This document shows positions 56,236-64,000 of a stretch of DNA of 64,000 bases, piece after piece. Position numbers and translations under genes: made by a program. The DNA comes from Hermatobates lingyangjiaoensis (lineage: Eukaryota > Arthropoda > Insecta > Hemiptera > Hermatobatidae): NCBI GenBank assembly GCA_026182355.1, contig JAPFBL010001617.1:2046001-2110000 (forward strand), read 5' to 3'. Each line of letters starts with the position of its first letter. Position 1 is the stretch's first letter. Below the pieces are notes generated by a model. That model searched no databases. It saw nothing but the letters and a program-made list of their open reading frames with translations, and was not told where the DNA came from.

Positions 56236-56697
56236 TTAACTATTTATGATGGAACTATAAATCCTACTTAAATTGTCTGTATCTGTTTTTCTATTGCAAG
56301 TATTATTAGTATTTTTGATATGTATCATTTCTTTGATCAATCTTTTATTGTATGAAGTTTCATAATCTAAGATTGATGCATTCCCAAAATGAAATGTGTG
56401 TTGATTTTTAATTGCATGGGAGGCTAGGGCACAAAACATTTTTTTATTTTTAAAATTTGATTTGTGTAATGCTAATCTATCTTTTAGATATTGTTTGGTT
56501 TGACCTATGTATACATTATTACAATTATTGCAAGGAATAGAATATATTATTATGCTTTTAATTAGTTTGTTGATAGGTGATTTGGTGTTCGTAAAAATGC
56601 ATGTATTTAATTTTTTCTTTACTTTATATGTTATTTTAAAGTTAGCTTCCTTAAGTATTTTTCCAATCTGTTCTGTCAGTCCTTTCACATATGTCAC
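56236..56697 (-). pseudogene. Penelope-like protein C-terminus with GIY-YIG endonuclease
   Basis: 153 open codons. The GIY-YIG region reads IIYSIPCNNCNNVYIGQTKQ then YLKDRLALHKSNF: the Cys pair, YIGQT and the Arg/His residues characteristic of the endonuclease of Penelope-like elements. It continues CALASHAIKNQHTFHF and ILDYETSYNKRLIKEMIHIK to the C-terminus. The RT domain is absent because the inverted junction near 56760 cuts the frame. The nuclease would cut the insertion site. Confidence 0.88.
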
Positions 56698-56767
56698 TGA
56701 TCTATACTGTGGTGAGTTGGTGAGGCCATTATTACTGGAGTGCTGATTTATTTAATTACCTTCTTCA

Positions 56768-56983
56768 GTGTTTAAGAAGGGCTTTTGTGCACTAGCCTCC
56801 CATGCAATTAAAAATCAACACAAATTTCATTTTGAGAATGCATCAATTTTAGATTATGAAACTTCGTACAATAAAAGATTGATCAAAGAAATGATACATA
56901 TCAAAAATACTAATAATACTTGCAATAGAAAAACAGATACAGACAATTTAAGTAGGATTTATAGTTCCATCATAAATAGTTAA
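56768..56983 (+). pseudogene. Inverted duplicate of the Penelope-like C-terminus
   Basis: 64 codons from FCALASHAIKNQHKFHF to the stop are nearly identical to the minus-strand copy at 56236-56440. The GIY-YIG motif itself is not included. This proves a second, oppositely oriented partial copy. Confidence 0.88.
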
Positions 56984-57385
56984 AGATGCAATGTTATCTA
57001 GTTTATATTTTTATGGATTTTTAAGATAATAATGTATTATAATTGTATTATAGATATATATTATAATATATGTATATGTATATATGTGTATATATATATG
57101 ACTGTACTAAAAAAAACAGTGTTTCAATAATATACCGCTTGGAACAGCACATGTAATGACAGGTAACGGTTGTTGTAATGTAACAGAACCCAGCCTTCAG
57201 TAAGTTCTTTTTTCAATTTGTTTTGATGTTTTTAAAGTAGAAATGACAAATGTCCATTGTTTATTGTTTTTTTGTTAGTTTATAGCCCTGAGGATGTCTT
57301 GAAATAAAGACGAAACGTTGGCAAAAAGGTGATTCCATATATTTACCCTGACCAAACTCCGAGAAAAAGAAAAAGTGTTTGTTAT
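56780..57385 (+). mobile_element. Penelope-like element, right (plus-strand) arm
   Basis: Contains the shortened coding end, the AT-rich 3' region and a hammerhead (57288-57316), ending near CAAACTCCGAGAAAAAGAAA. It mirrors 55627-56445 without the palindromic insertion. Confidence 0.85.
57288..57316 (+). ncRNA. Minimal hammerhead ribozyme, right arm
   Basis: GCC, CTGAGGA, stem TGTCTT/AAAGAC with loop GAAAT, GAAAC, then GTTGGC whose GGC pairs with the preceding GCC. All conserved core nucleotides are present, making it the best candidate here for an active ribozyme. Confidence 0.7.
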
Positions 57386-57410
57386 ATATATATATATATA
57401 TATAATGATC
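57385..57410. repeat. (TA)n microsatellite
   Basis: A run of TA repeats separates the right Penelope arm from the next palindromic unit. Confidence 0.9.
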
Positions 57411-57628
57411 AGACCACAATATGAAAATGGGAAAACAAGACTAAGATCATTCAACCGTAACAAGCGGTCTTTGTCAGAGTCAAAAAGTCAACTCAAAAAA
57501 CCCAACTTGAGTTGGGTTCTTGACTCTGACGAAGACCACTTGTTACGGTTGAAAGATCTTAGTTTTATTTTCCCATTTTCATATTGTGGTTTCATCATTG
57601 ATTGTTCTTTCACGTGTTTATGTGAAAT

Positions 57629-57635
<7 letters not shown>
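57405..57635. repeat. Second palindromic Penelope-type unit
   Basis: Two inverted copies of the terminal unit meet around 57500 (AACCCAACTTGAGTTGGGTT). The left copy has CTGACAA (core mutated) on the minus strand, the right copy has an intact core (57526-57554) on the plus strand. Confidence 0.8.
57526..57554 (+). ncRNA. Minimal hammerhead ribozyme in the second palindromic unit
   Basis: CTGACGA, a stem-loop from GACC to CGGTT, then GAAA and GATC. One base in the stem loop region differs from the unit at 56016 (CCACTTG for CCGCTTG), which weakens stem II. Confidence 0.55.

Positions 57636-57688
<53 letters not shown>
57632..57688. repeat. (TA)n microsatellite
   Basis: About 55 bp of pure TA dinucleotides following the second palindromic unit. 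Confidence 0.95.
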
Positions 57689-57693
<5 letters not shown>

Positions 57694-58067
57694 GTTAAAT
57701 AGCAGAACAGATTCTGCATTCAAGATTTTTTTTCAGCAATTGTTCTTTTTTGCTAATCACTTTTTTATGCCTGCAAAGGAAATGAAAACAAAAATTTTCC
57801 CAGCGACATACTGGAGGCATTAACACATTCCAATAACTGATAACATGTATTAAGGACTAACTATAACTAAATTATAGAAGAAAACACAAGCTCTCGACCT
57901 CGTAGACCATCTTCAGGTGGAAGAAAGTAAAAACAGATATATAACAACACAAAATAACAGAAAAGAGAAAATACAATATAACTAGAAATATATAACAGGC
58001 AGTTCGCAACACATGGAGATAACAATTGATAGAGATATGGTAACATCAGGCTAGCGCTCCTAGCGTA

Positions 58068-58112
58068 CGGGAGGTTAACCACCCGTCACTCCTTTCCGTG
58101 GTTAACCTCCCG
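58068..58112. repeat. Perfect hairpin CGGGAGGTTAACCAC
   Basis: CGGGAGGTTAACCAC at 58068-58082 is exactly mirrored at 58098-58112, with a 15-bp spacer. It would fold into a 15-bp stem. Function unknown. Confidence 0.85.
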
Positions 58113-58528
58113 GTTGAAAGAAAAGATGAGCAAAGAAGGAAGACACTTGAAATGCTATATATTAAAAAGGATTTAAGTTGGATTAATCATAAATGTGATA
58201 TTACTAATTTAAGTTATATTTATTCTGTAGTGTTATGGTGAGTTTTTGTGAAATTTGATTTATGTAGTTCCTTTGAGTGAACAGTGTTGAGGTTACTTGT
58301 AATGTAGGGTCATCTTATTAGTCTAGTCGAAGGTTTTGTTCGTTAAGATTATTGTTCCCTTAAATAATGTAAATTTCATTTTCTTAGTAAAACAATTCTT
58401 ACTTCTGTAATTTGTATTGTTTTATTTATCTCTGAAATACTTCTGCTTATAATATTCTATTAATCTATTTTCATATTGTGTATATGTTTGATGTTGATAT
58501 GTGATTTCTTATTATCCTTTGTTTGTAG

Positions 58529-58566
58529 GCCTATGAAAAAGGTTTTAAAAAAACCCGAAACGTCGG
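58529..58566 (+). ncRNA. Hammerhead-like motif with deviant core (1)
   Basis: GCC, TATGAAA, stem AAGGTTTT/AAACCC, GAAACGTC, GGC. The fold and closing GCC/GGC stem match the minimal hammerhead, but CTGANGA is replaced by CTATGAA. The same replacement occurs at 61356-61394 and 61634-61672. Confidence 0.4.
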
Positions 58567-58623
58567 CAATGAGAGTTTGATTTTTGAACCAAAAAATTGA
58601 ACGAATCCCGATTAGATAACACA

Positions 58624-58684
<61 letters not shown>
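58624..58684. repeat. (TA)n microsatellite
   Basis: About 60 bp of TA dinucleotides at the end of a Penelope-type unit, the same arrangement as at 57632. Confidence 0.95.
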
Positions 58685-58688
<4 letters not shown>

Positions 58689-58689
58689 G

Positions 58690-60163
58690 TACATTCATTT
58701 GAAGAAAATATTAAAACATATTTTAAATCGAATAATAAAAGAATATGTTCGATGTTACTGCAGAGGAACTCCATAATTACAAACAGAAACTTGCAATATA
58801 TGGAAAAATGGTAAGAAGTAAAATGAATGGGTAATTTTGAAATATGTATATTTCCAAAGGAGTCAGAATAAATGGAAATATGTGTAACAAAGAAAAGGAA
58901 AGTACGTTAAGGTTATCAGACCTAGGATAGAACATGCCCCAAGAGCTCAAACACTGTCTGAATTGAATGCCGTTCTACATGGCAGACCTCTATACAGAAG
59001 TACTTCTTAATAATAATGAAATTAAACGCTTATTTTAAATTGATAATTTCATTTAGATTACATAGATTAAAGTCGAGTGATCTTAATCATAAAACGAGAA
59101 ATAAGTATTGAATTGAAATACGATTATTAGAAAACTTAAATATCTTTATTTATAAAGCACAAGAGAAAATACTAGAACATTGTGATGAATGAAGACACTG
59201 ATATGACAACCGGAACTCAATGGAATGAACAGTTTTCTCTAGCTTCTTTAATTAAGTTTGTTTACAATAGTTTTATTTCAAATACTTAATTCAGTTGTTC
59301 AGTCTTTTGCATGAATTAATATATGCTAAGCACTAAAAAATATCCAAAAATATTTGAATTGTATCAACTACAAAATTAATTAAACATTAAAAACCTACAT
59401 TTAAGAAATCATTATAAATATGATATTATGATAATCATAACTCATTCATAATGGACCTGTTTGATTATGTAATTTTGGGAGGGGCAAATTTTGTTAAATC
59501 TTTTAATTGTAATATTAGGATGAACAACGATTCATGATGTCCAATTGTAATTACATTTAACGCTCTGCATAATGCCTACAATTTTTTTTAAATTACATTT
59601 ATTAAGAAAATATTTATTTATTTTTTTATAAACTTTTATTAGAAATAAATAAGAAACTAAAAAAAGAAATCATAAATCACTTCGGAAAAAGTTGAGTCAC
59701 GTTTTTTGTTGAAAAAATAAGACGATTTCGATGGCATATAATTAAAAAAAGTTACAATAATGTTCATTTAAAGAAATACTTATGCATTATAGCAAATTTT
59801 AGCCATGCATTTGTTTATAAATGCAGTTATACACAAGTACTTCCTCTGTTACACAACGATTGTAGAGTTTGTAATTACGATGAATGTAAGTTCAATGAAT
59901 TGCAGTTACTTACACAGTTCTAGAATGTATTTTGAGCAGAGAAAGTAAGAGCTGAGAGCCTGTATCCAGCACCACAGAAATATTAAATAGAAGGGCAGTA
60001 GTCTGACTCAGAATATTTGCACATTTATACTTCAGCTGTTAAACACTAGACTGACTTTAAGCACCTTAGGTAATTAAACACACATTTCAATTCATACTTC
60101 TGTTTCTTTCAGAAACAATAATAAAATCAATTTAAAAAAAAAGCAATACAAAGAAAATGTTAC
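58690..60163. other. AT-rich region, nothing recognised
   Basis: No gene, recognised repeat or structured element. Confidence 0.35.
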
Positions 60164-60289
60164 CCTTTTTGAAAGAAGTAAAAGTTGGAACTGCTTAAGA
60201 GCAGTCTTCATGGCGGAATTGTCAAGAGCACGAGAGGCCTTCATAGCAGCAAGGAACAGAGAGTTCCGGGGATTGACTGTGACAGCTTG
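60164..60289 (-). CDS. Candidate isolated exon, unrecognised protein
   Basis: Minus-strand frame of 42 codons without stop: QAVTVNPRNSLFLAAMKASR then ALDNSAMKTALKQFQLLLLSKR, followed by a good donor AGG|GTAACA. Upstream, TAG|CAAGCT could be the acceptor, but there is no pyrimidine tract before it. The GC content is clearly higher than the flanks and the composition is protein-like (amphipathic helix). Neighbouring exons were not found. It could alternatively be an old transposon scrap. Confidence 0.3.
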
Positions 60290-61296
60290 CTACGATCATG
60301 ACGTCAGTGCCCCCTCTCTTTTTCCATGACCCCAACTTACTCTCTCAAAAGCCTTTCAACAGAGAAGGTATGTCCATGACGTGACCATCGTCCTTCTGTC
60401 CCGCTTTGATGACCCATATAGCACTGTTTATCCATTACGCACCACTAACAACTAATTTGTCTCCAAATCAAAAATCATTCATTTTTCCCATATTGAAGGA
60501 GCAGCTCCGCTCCATAATTCTTCCAATTGTATATTAGTATTAGTAGTTAAAATAACTACTGCTAGGACTTTCATAATGGCATGACTGTGTTTGCTGTTTT
60601 TAATGACTCTTTATAGAAAATATTACTGATTCGTATATTCTTATTAAAGAACCAACTTTAAAACTTAATTTTCACAAACATGGGCACATTACGTATATCC
60701 GCCGTGGTTTCTGTGACCTCGATGACACAAGATACACAAGCATAGTGAGAGAAGCATTAATAGAATTCGAATTGCAAACTCTCGTTATAACAAAATAAGG
60801 TTATTAAATGTAATAGTTTTACTTAATTAAAATTGACCTGGATAAGTCCAGTTCTAGAAAAATGTATTTAGCAGCCATTTAAATATTTGTCTAAGAAAAC
60901 GAAACTGTAGTTTGTATCATTAAGTAAATGTAGTCACACGACCATTGAGGTCGTTTTACATATTTCTGAAGCGTGGCTTTCGGATTTATTGGAATGATGA
61001 TGATAAATATCATGCTGGTTCTTTTTAACTTTTTCACTTCATAAGTGATAACAAATGAATCCAACATAGTGCTTCCACCCCAGTACAAGCGGTGTCCCTA
61101 TTTAAAACCTTAAATCAATTCGCGAATCATCTTTTTCAGAAAACTAAATCAGTTAAATTTGTTAGATAATTTATAATGATGTAGGTAGGTAGTCACCTCT
61201 ACTGACGGGTATATTCATGATTTCAATGCATATGTATCATTTTAATTGTATTTTATTTTCATTTGATTGTGATATTGCATTTATATATATATATAT
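60290..61296. other. Region without recognised genes
   Basis: The first 150 bp continue the raised GC content; the rest is AT-rich with no supported feature. Confidence 0.35.
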
Positions 61297-61355
61297 ACAA
61301 AACTAAAGTTTATCGGGATTCGGTAAGTTCTTCAGGTTCAAATTAAATTTTCAAT

Positions 61356-61394
61356 GCCAACGTTTGGTTTTTATTTAAAACCTTTTTCATAGGC
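61356..61394 (-). ncRNA. Hammerhead-like motif with deviant core (2)
   Basis: Minus strand: GCC, TATGAAAAAGGTTT, loop, AAAACC, AAACGTT, GGC. Same deviant core as at 58529 and an AAAC instead of GAAAC. Confidence 0.35.
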
Positions 61395-61633
61395 AGAAGT
61401 ATAAACTTTGAAACAGAAAAACTAAGTATTACATTACAAATATTTTACAAAGAAAAATAGTCTGTGAATTTCAACAACTGTCTAGTTTGAATGAACACGT
61501 GACACGTTTGAATGAACAAGCGTACTTGTTCATTCAAACTAGAAAGTTGTTGTTGAAATCCACAGACTATTTTTCTTTGTAAAATAATTTGTAATGTAAT
61601 ACTTAGTTTTTCTGTTTCAAGGTTTATACTTCT

Positions 61634-61672
61634 GCCTATGAAAAAGGTTTCAAATAAAAACCAAACGTTGGC
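61634..61672 (+). ncRNA. Hammerhead-like motif with deviant core (3)
   Basis: Mirror partner of the motif at 61356-61394 in the right arm of the palindrome: GCC, TATGAAAAAGGTTT, AAAAACC, AAACGTT, GGC. Confidence 0.35.
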
Positions 61673-61774
61673 ATTGAGAATTTAATTTGAATCTGAAGAA
61701 CTTACCGAGTCCCGATAAACTTTAGTTTTGTTTCTATTACACGGTCAAAACTTTTATCCATATTTGTATATATA

Positions 61775-61895
61775 TAAGAATTCACATAAACACGTGAAAT
61801 AATCAAACCACAATATGAAATGGGAAAAAAAGGCTAAGATCTTTCAACCGTATCAAGCGGTCTTCGTCAGAGTCAAAAATCCAACTCAAACACTA
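61775..61895 (-). repeat. Penelope-type terminal unit, single copy
   Basis: AAGAATTCACATAAACACGT then GAAAT, AAACCACAATATGAAATGGG and the hammerhead region. It is a single, non-palindromic copy of the unit seen doubled at 55930 and 57405. Confidence 0.75.
61842..61870 (-). ncRNA. Minimal hammerhead ribozyme motif
   Basis: Minus strand CTGACGA, stem ACCG/CGGT with loop CTTGATA, GAAA, GATC. Stem I closing pairs are weaker than at 56016 (AGCC opposite GACT). Confidence 0.55.
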
Positions 61896-62956
61896 GATGC
61901 AGAAACATCTTGGTGAGGGGTTGAGAGGAGTAGGAGGGAAAAGTGGTATTTTAAGTATGACTGTTTTAAAATTTTTTTTTAAAAAAGAAAACAATTTGTC
62001 AATTTAAACAACAACTGATTGATGCAACCAAATGACTTCAGCAACTTTTAATGATTTACCAGTTTGTAAATAATAATTATTTGTTAATAATAATTTTTAC
62101 CAGATTTACGAGTATGACACTTTTACACACACGGGCTTTTATACATATCACTGCACTCCAGTTCCCTGGGAGAATGATGAGTGATTGGGAGGATCCACTT
62201 TTACTGTATCATGAGTCATTGCACCCTCTTCCTAAGCTTGCAAATTGATTTTAATATATTTTTTTAAATTGTAATAACGTAGGTAATATGTTAATTAAAA
62301 ACTAAATTTATGGTCTAATGCTCTTCGTTTCTTAGATTGAACATATAATTGTAATATTATCAGAATATATTTAAAATTAAATAAACTTAAATAATATAAA
62401 TACTAATATATTCAAAAATGAAGTTGTTTCACTTGTCATGTAAGGATATCTTATACTCTCATCAAACACACTCTAATTAAGAAGAAGTAGGAGTAGCATT
62501 GTTATTATCATTTTCACTAAGCACACTCATTTAACGACTCTTAGGCAGTTGGTAAAGTAGGAGTTACTACTGTTGTTGACTGTGTGAAAAAAACTGTTCG
62601 TATGCAGTGATCTCACACTTATCCAACACATGAAGTACATTTTATTTAATAGAACAAGATGCAAAGAATGCACAGAACACAACACGGCGAGAAATACAGA
62701 ACAAGAAATGGCTTGTGTATCATCACGAAATTGGGCTGGAATAACTAGATTCGTTAGCAATTGAAATGAATTGGAAATCGTTTCTTTAAAACAAGAGCTC
62801 TGCGCCACCCTGCGATGTCAGACATGGACTCTTTTGAACTGTGATACACAGTTGATTTAAAAGTACTTTTATTTTCAACAACCATTAAATCCAGCGAGTT
62901 TTTTGTATTATCTAGTTCATGCCCATATATGAATAATTATTAAGACAATTTAATTT
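61896..62956. other. AT-rich region, nothing recognised
   Basis: Frames at 62051-62248 and 62527-62808 have no motif or splice support. Confidence 0.35.
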
Positions 62957-63549
62957 CTTACTTTACTATATGTAAAGTATAGTGATCGCGAAAAAATTCG
63001 ATCTCGAGATTTTGACGGAATTACATGTTTGAGGTACCAGAAGTTATTTATGAAGTTTTTTGGATGATGTCGATGTGTGTGTGTGTGTGTGTGGGTGGGT
63101 GGGTGGTGAGTTGTTTAAATAGTGTAGATGTGCTGTATACTTTGAGAGCAATTATGCATAATGAAAAAGTCACTTTTTTTCCAAACATATGTTTTAGACA
63201 TTTTTTCACCTAAACTACTTATTCTAGAGTCAAAATTCTGGCATTATCTTTGAGGCTGCAAAAGCAATAACGAAAAATGTCCTCAGACTTTTAAAACAAC
63301 AGGATATATATTTTTTGTTTAATAAAATGTAAGAATTTTGACTTATAATAAAATCTGAAAGCTTGTGAGAGCTGTACAAGCAATACCGTTTAAAGGATCA
63401 ATATGAAACTATATCCACCCACCTTCACACAGACATCATCGAAAAAACTTCATAAAACGTCTTCTGGGACCTCAAAACATATAATCCCGTCAAAATCTCG
63501 AGATAAAATTTTTTCACGATCACTATTCTTTACTTTTAGTAAAGTAAAA
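62957..63549. mobile_element. Compact family A element with both long inverted termini
   Basis: The left terminus (62957-63095: TTACTTTACTATATGTAAAG then TATAGTGATCGCG, CTCGAGATTTTGACGG, GAAGTTTTTTGGATGATGTC and the GT-rich tract) is mirrored by the right terminus (63416-63549). Inverted repeats are about 130 bp; total about 590 bp. The interior 63140-63410 matches the 5' half of copy 2. This shows the family has true inverted termini, as a non-autonomous DNA transposon. Confidence 0.75.
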
Positions 63550-64000
63550 AAAATAATGTAAAAAGAGAAAAGTATAAGTAAAAATACCTATCGGTTCAAG
63601 TACATAAAACTACGTGAAATTATGCTATAAAAAAATTTCAGAAAACTTATTACCGCAAATGGCAAAATAGCTCTAAAAATTGAGAACCTAACTTCGAATA
63701 ATGGATAACCTGCTGTTTTAACGGATACTGGATTTGTTTAATCAATCAAATAATTGATTTGTTTAATAATTAATTTACATATTGTTTAATCAAAATTGAG
63801 TAAAAAAATCTGCAAATTACATGTTAATAAAACAAATTTGAAAATATTTTAATGAAGTACTATGATATGTAAGAAGATGTAATTCTAAACCTATAAAAGG
63901 AAACGGAGATCACTCAAACATTTTACAATGCTTTTCTGTGTGTAGATACGTAGATGGCTATTTTAAGAAATGCGTTACTTTCAATCCAGCCTGTAAGTTT
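63550..64000. repeat. Diverged family A-like sequence to window end
   Basis: GGATAACCTGCTGTTTTAAC and the following GGATTTGTTTA resemble 38735-38765 in copy 4. No gene. The window ends inside this stretch. Confidence 0.35.

Larger units (their letters stand above)
55627..56760 (-). mobile_element. Penelope-like element, left (minus-strand) arm
   Basis: The minus strand encodes the C-terminal part of a Penelope-like protein with a GIY-YIG endonuclease, followed by a 3' region ending in a hammerhead motif (55697-55725). Nearly the same sequence is present inverted at 56780-57385. A 175-bp palindromic unit at 55930-56105 is inserted into this arm. Confidence 0.85.
57865..58620. mobile_element. 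Further Penelope-type terminal sequence
   Basis: Starts with ACAAGCTCTCGACCTCGTAG then ACCATCTTCAG (minus strand CTGAAGATGG..., a hammerhead-like block with GAGAG in place of GAAAC at 57891-57916) and ends with a GCCTATGAAAAAGG...GAAACGTCGGC block on the plus strand (58529-58566). No coding sequence remains. Orientation of the parts conflicts, so this is probably a composite. Confidence 0.45.
61297..61731. repeat. Large near-perfect palindrome of Penelope-type sequence
   Basis: Left arm about 61297-61498 and right arm about 61525-61731 are inverted copies (for example ACTAAAGTTTATCGGGATTC mirrored at 61707-61726). The centre contains a short repeat of GTTTGAATGAACA. Each arm holds a hammerhead-like motif with deviant core. 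No coding sequence. It lies next to another Penelope-type unit at 61775. Confidence 0.85.

Noticed and set aside
62051..62808. Short frames at 62051-62248 and 62527-62808 as genes
   Set aside because: No codon pattern, motif or splice support; expected by chance.
1..64000. CRISPR array, bacterial operon, phage or plasmid functions
   Set aside because: No direct-repeat/spacer arrays or operon-like gene packing; split genes and eukaryotic transposons are present throughout.

Overview
This is an AT-rich animal (almost certainly insect) nuclear window. The evidence is a host gene of the inositol-trisphosphate 3-kinase family split into short exons with GT-AG introns, a second small host gene, and a very high load of transposon classes typical of insect genomes: Ty1/copia, Ty3-type integrase, R1-like and RNase H-bearing non-LTR elements, piggyBac with TTAA target, mariner, tRNA-derived SINEs and Penelope-like elements with a GIY-YIG endonuclease. 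There are no operons, CRISPR arrays or bacterial-style genes. Species cannot be named from the sequence alone.

Layout. 0.5-12.2 kb: an unrecognised host gene on the + strand (exons 544-846, 9836-9919, 11983-12223). Its first intron holds a 5'-truncated R1-like element (minus strand, about 1.0-4.1 kb), a dispersed palindrome-ended repeat (4.2-5.6 kb) and a Ty1/copia element (5717-9813, ATTAA target duplication) whose 3' LTR stops 22 bp before exon 2. Its second intron holds a broken DDE transposase split by a non-LTR fragment, and a SINE (11281-11600) with an 11-bp target duplication. 12.2-17 kb: Helitron-like helicase relic and a small MITE. 17.1-20.7 kb: a piggyBac element with intact TTAA duplications, itself carrying a 1.6-kb LTR element that encodes only an integrase. 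21.5-23.4 kb: decayed Penelope-like material. 26.6-29.6 kb: four consecutive, in-frame exons of the inositol-trisphosphate 3-kinase gene on the minus strand. 31.8-32.9 kb: a second copia relic. 33-44 kb: many copies, in both orientations, of the palindrome-ended repeat family, with a mariner end, an R1 fragment and a copia solo LTR nested among them. 48.5-53.3 kb: a near full-length but dead RNase H-type non-LTR element followed by a second SINE copy. 53.6-54.8 kb: more palindrome-ended repeat. 55.6-58.6 and 61.3-61.9 kb: Penelope-like relics arranged as large inverted repeats and studded with hammerhead-ribozyme motifs. 63-63.5 kb: a compact palindrome-ended repeat with both long inverted termini.

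The most unusual items are the integrase-only LTR element inside piggyBac, the cluster of hammerhead motifs (active-looking and consistently degenerate versions) in inverted Penelope units, the multi-copy palindrome-ended repeat with a small reading frame kept open in three copies, and the copia insertion that replaces the region just upstream of a host splice acceptor. Everything is read by eye; no alignments or searches were run.
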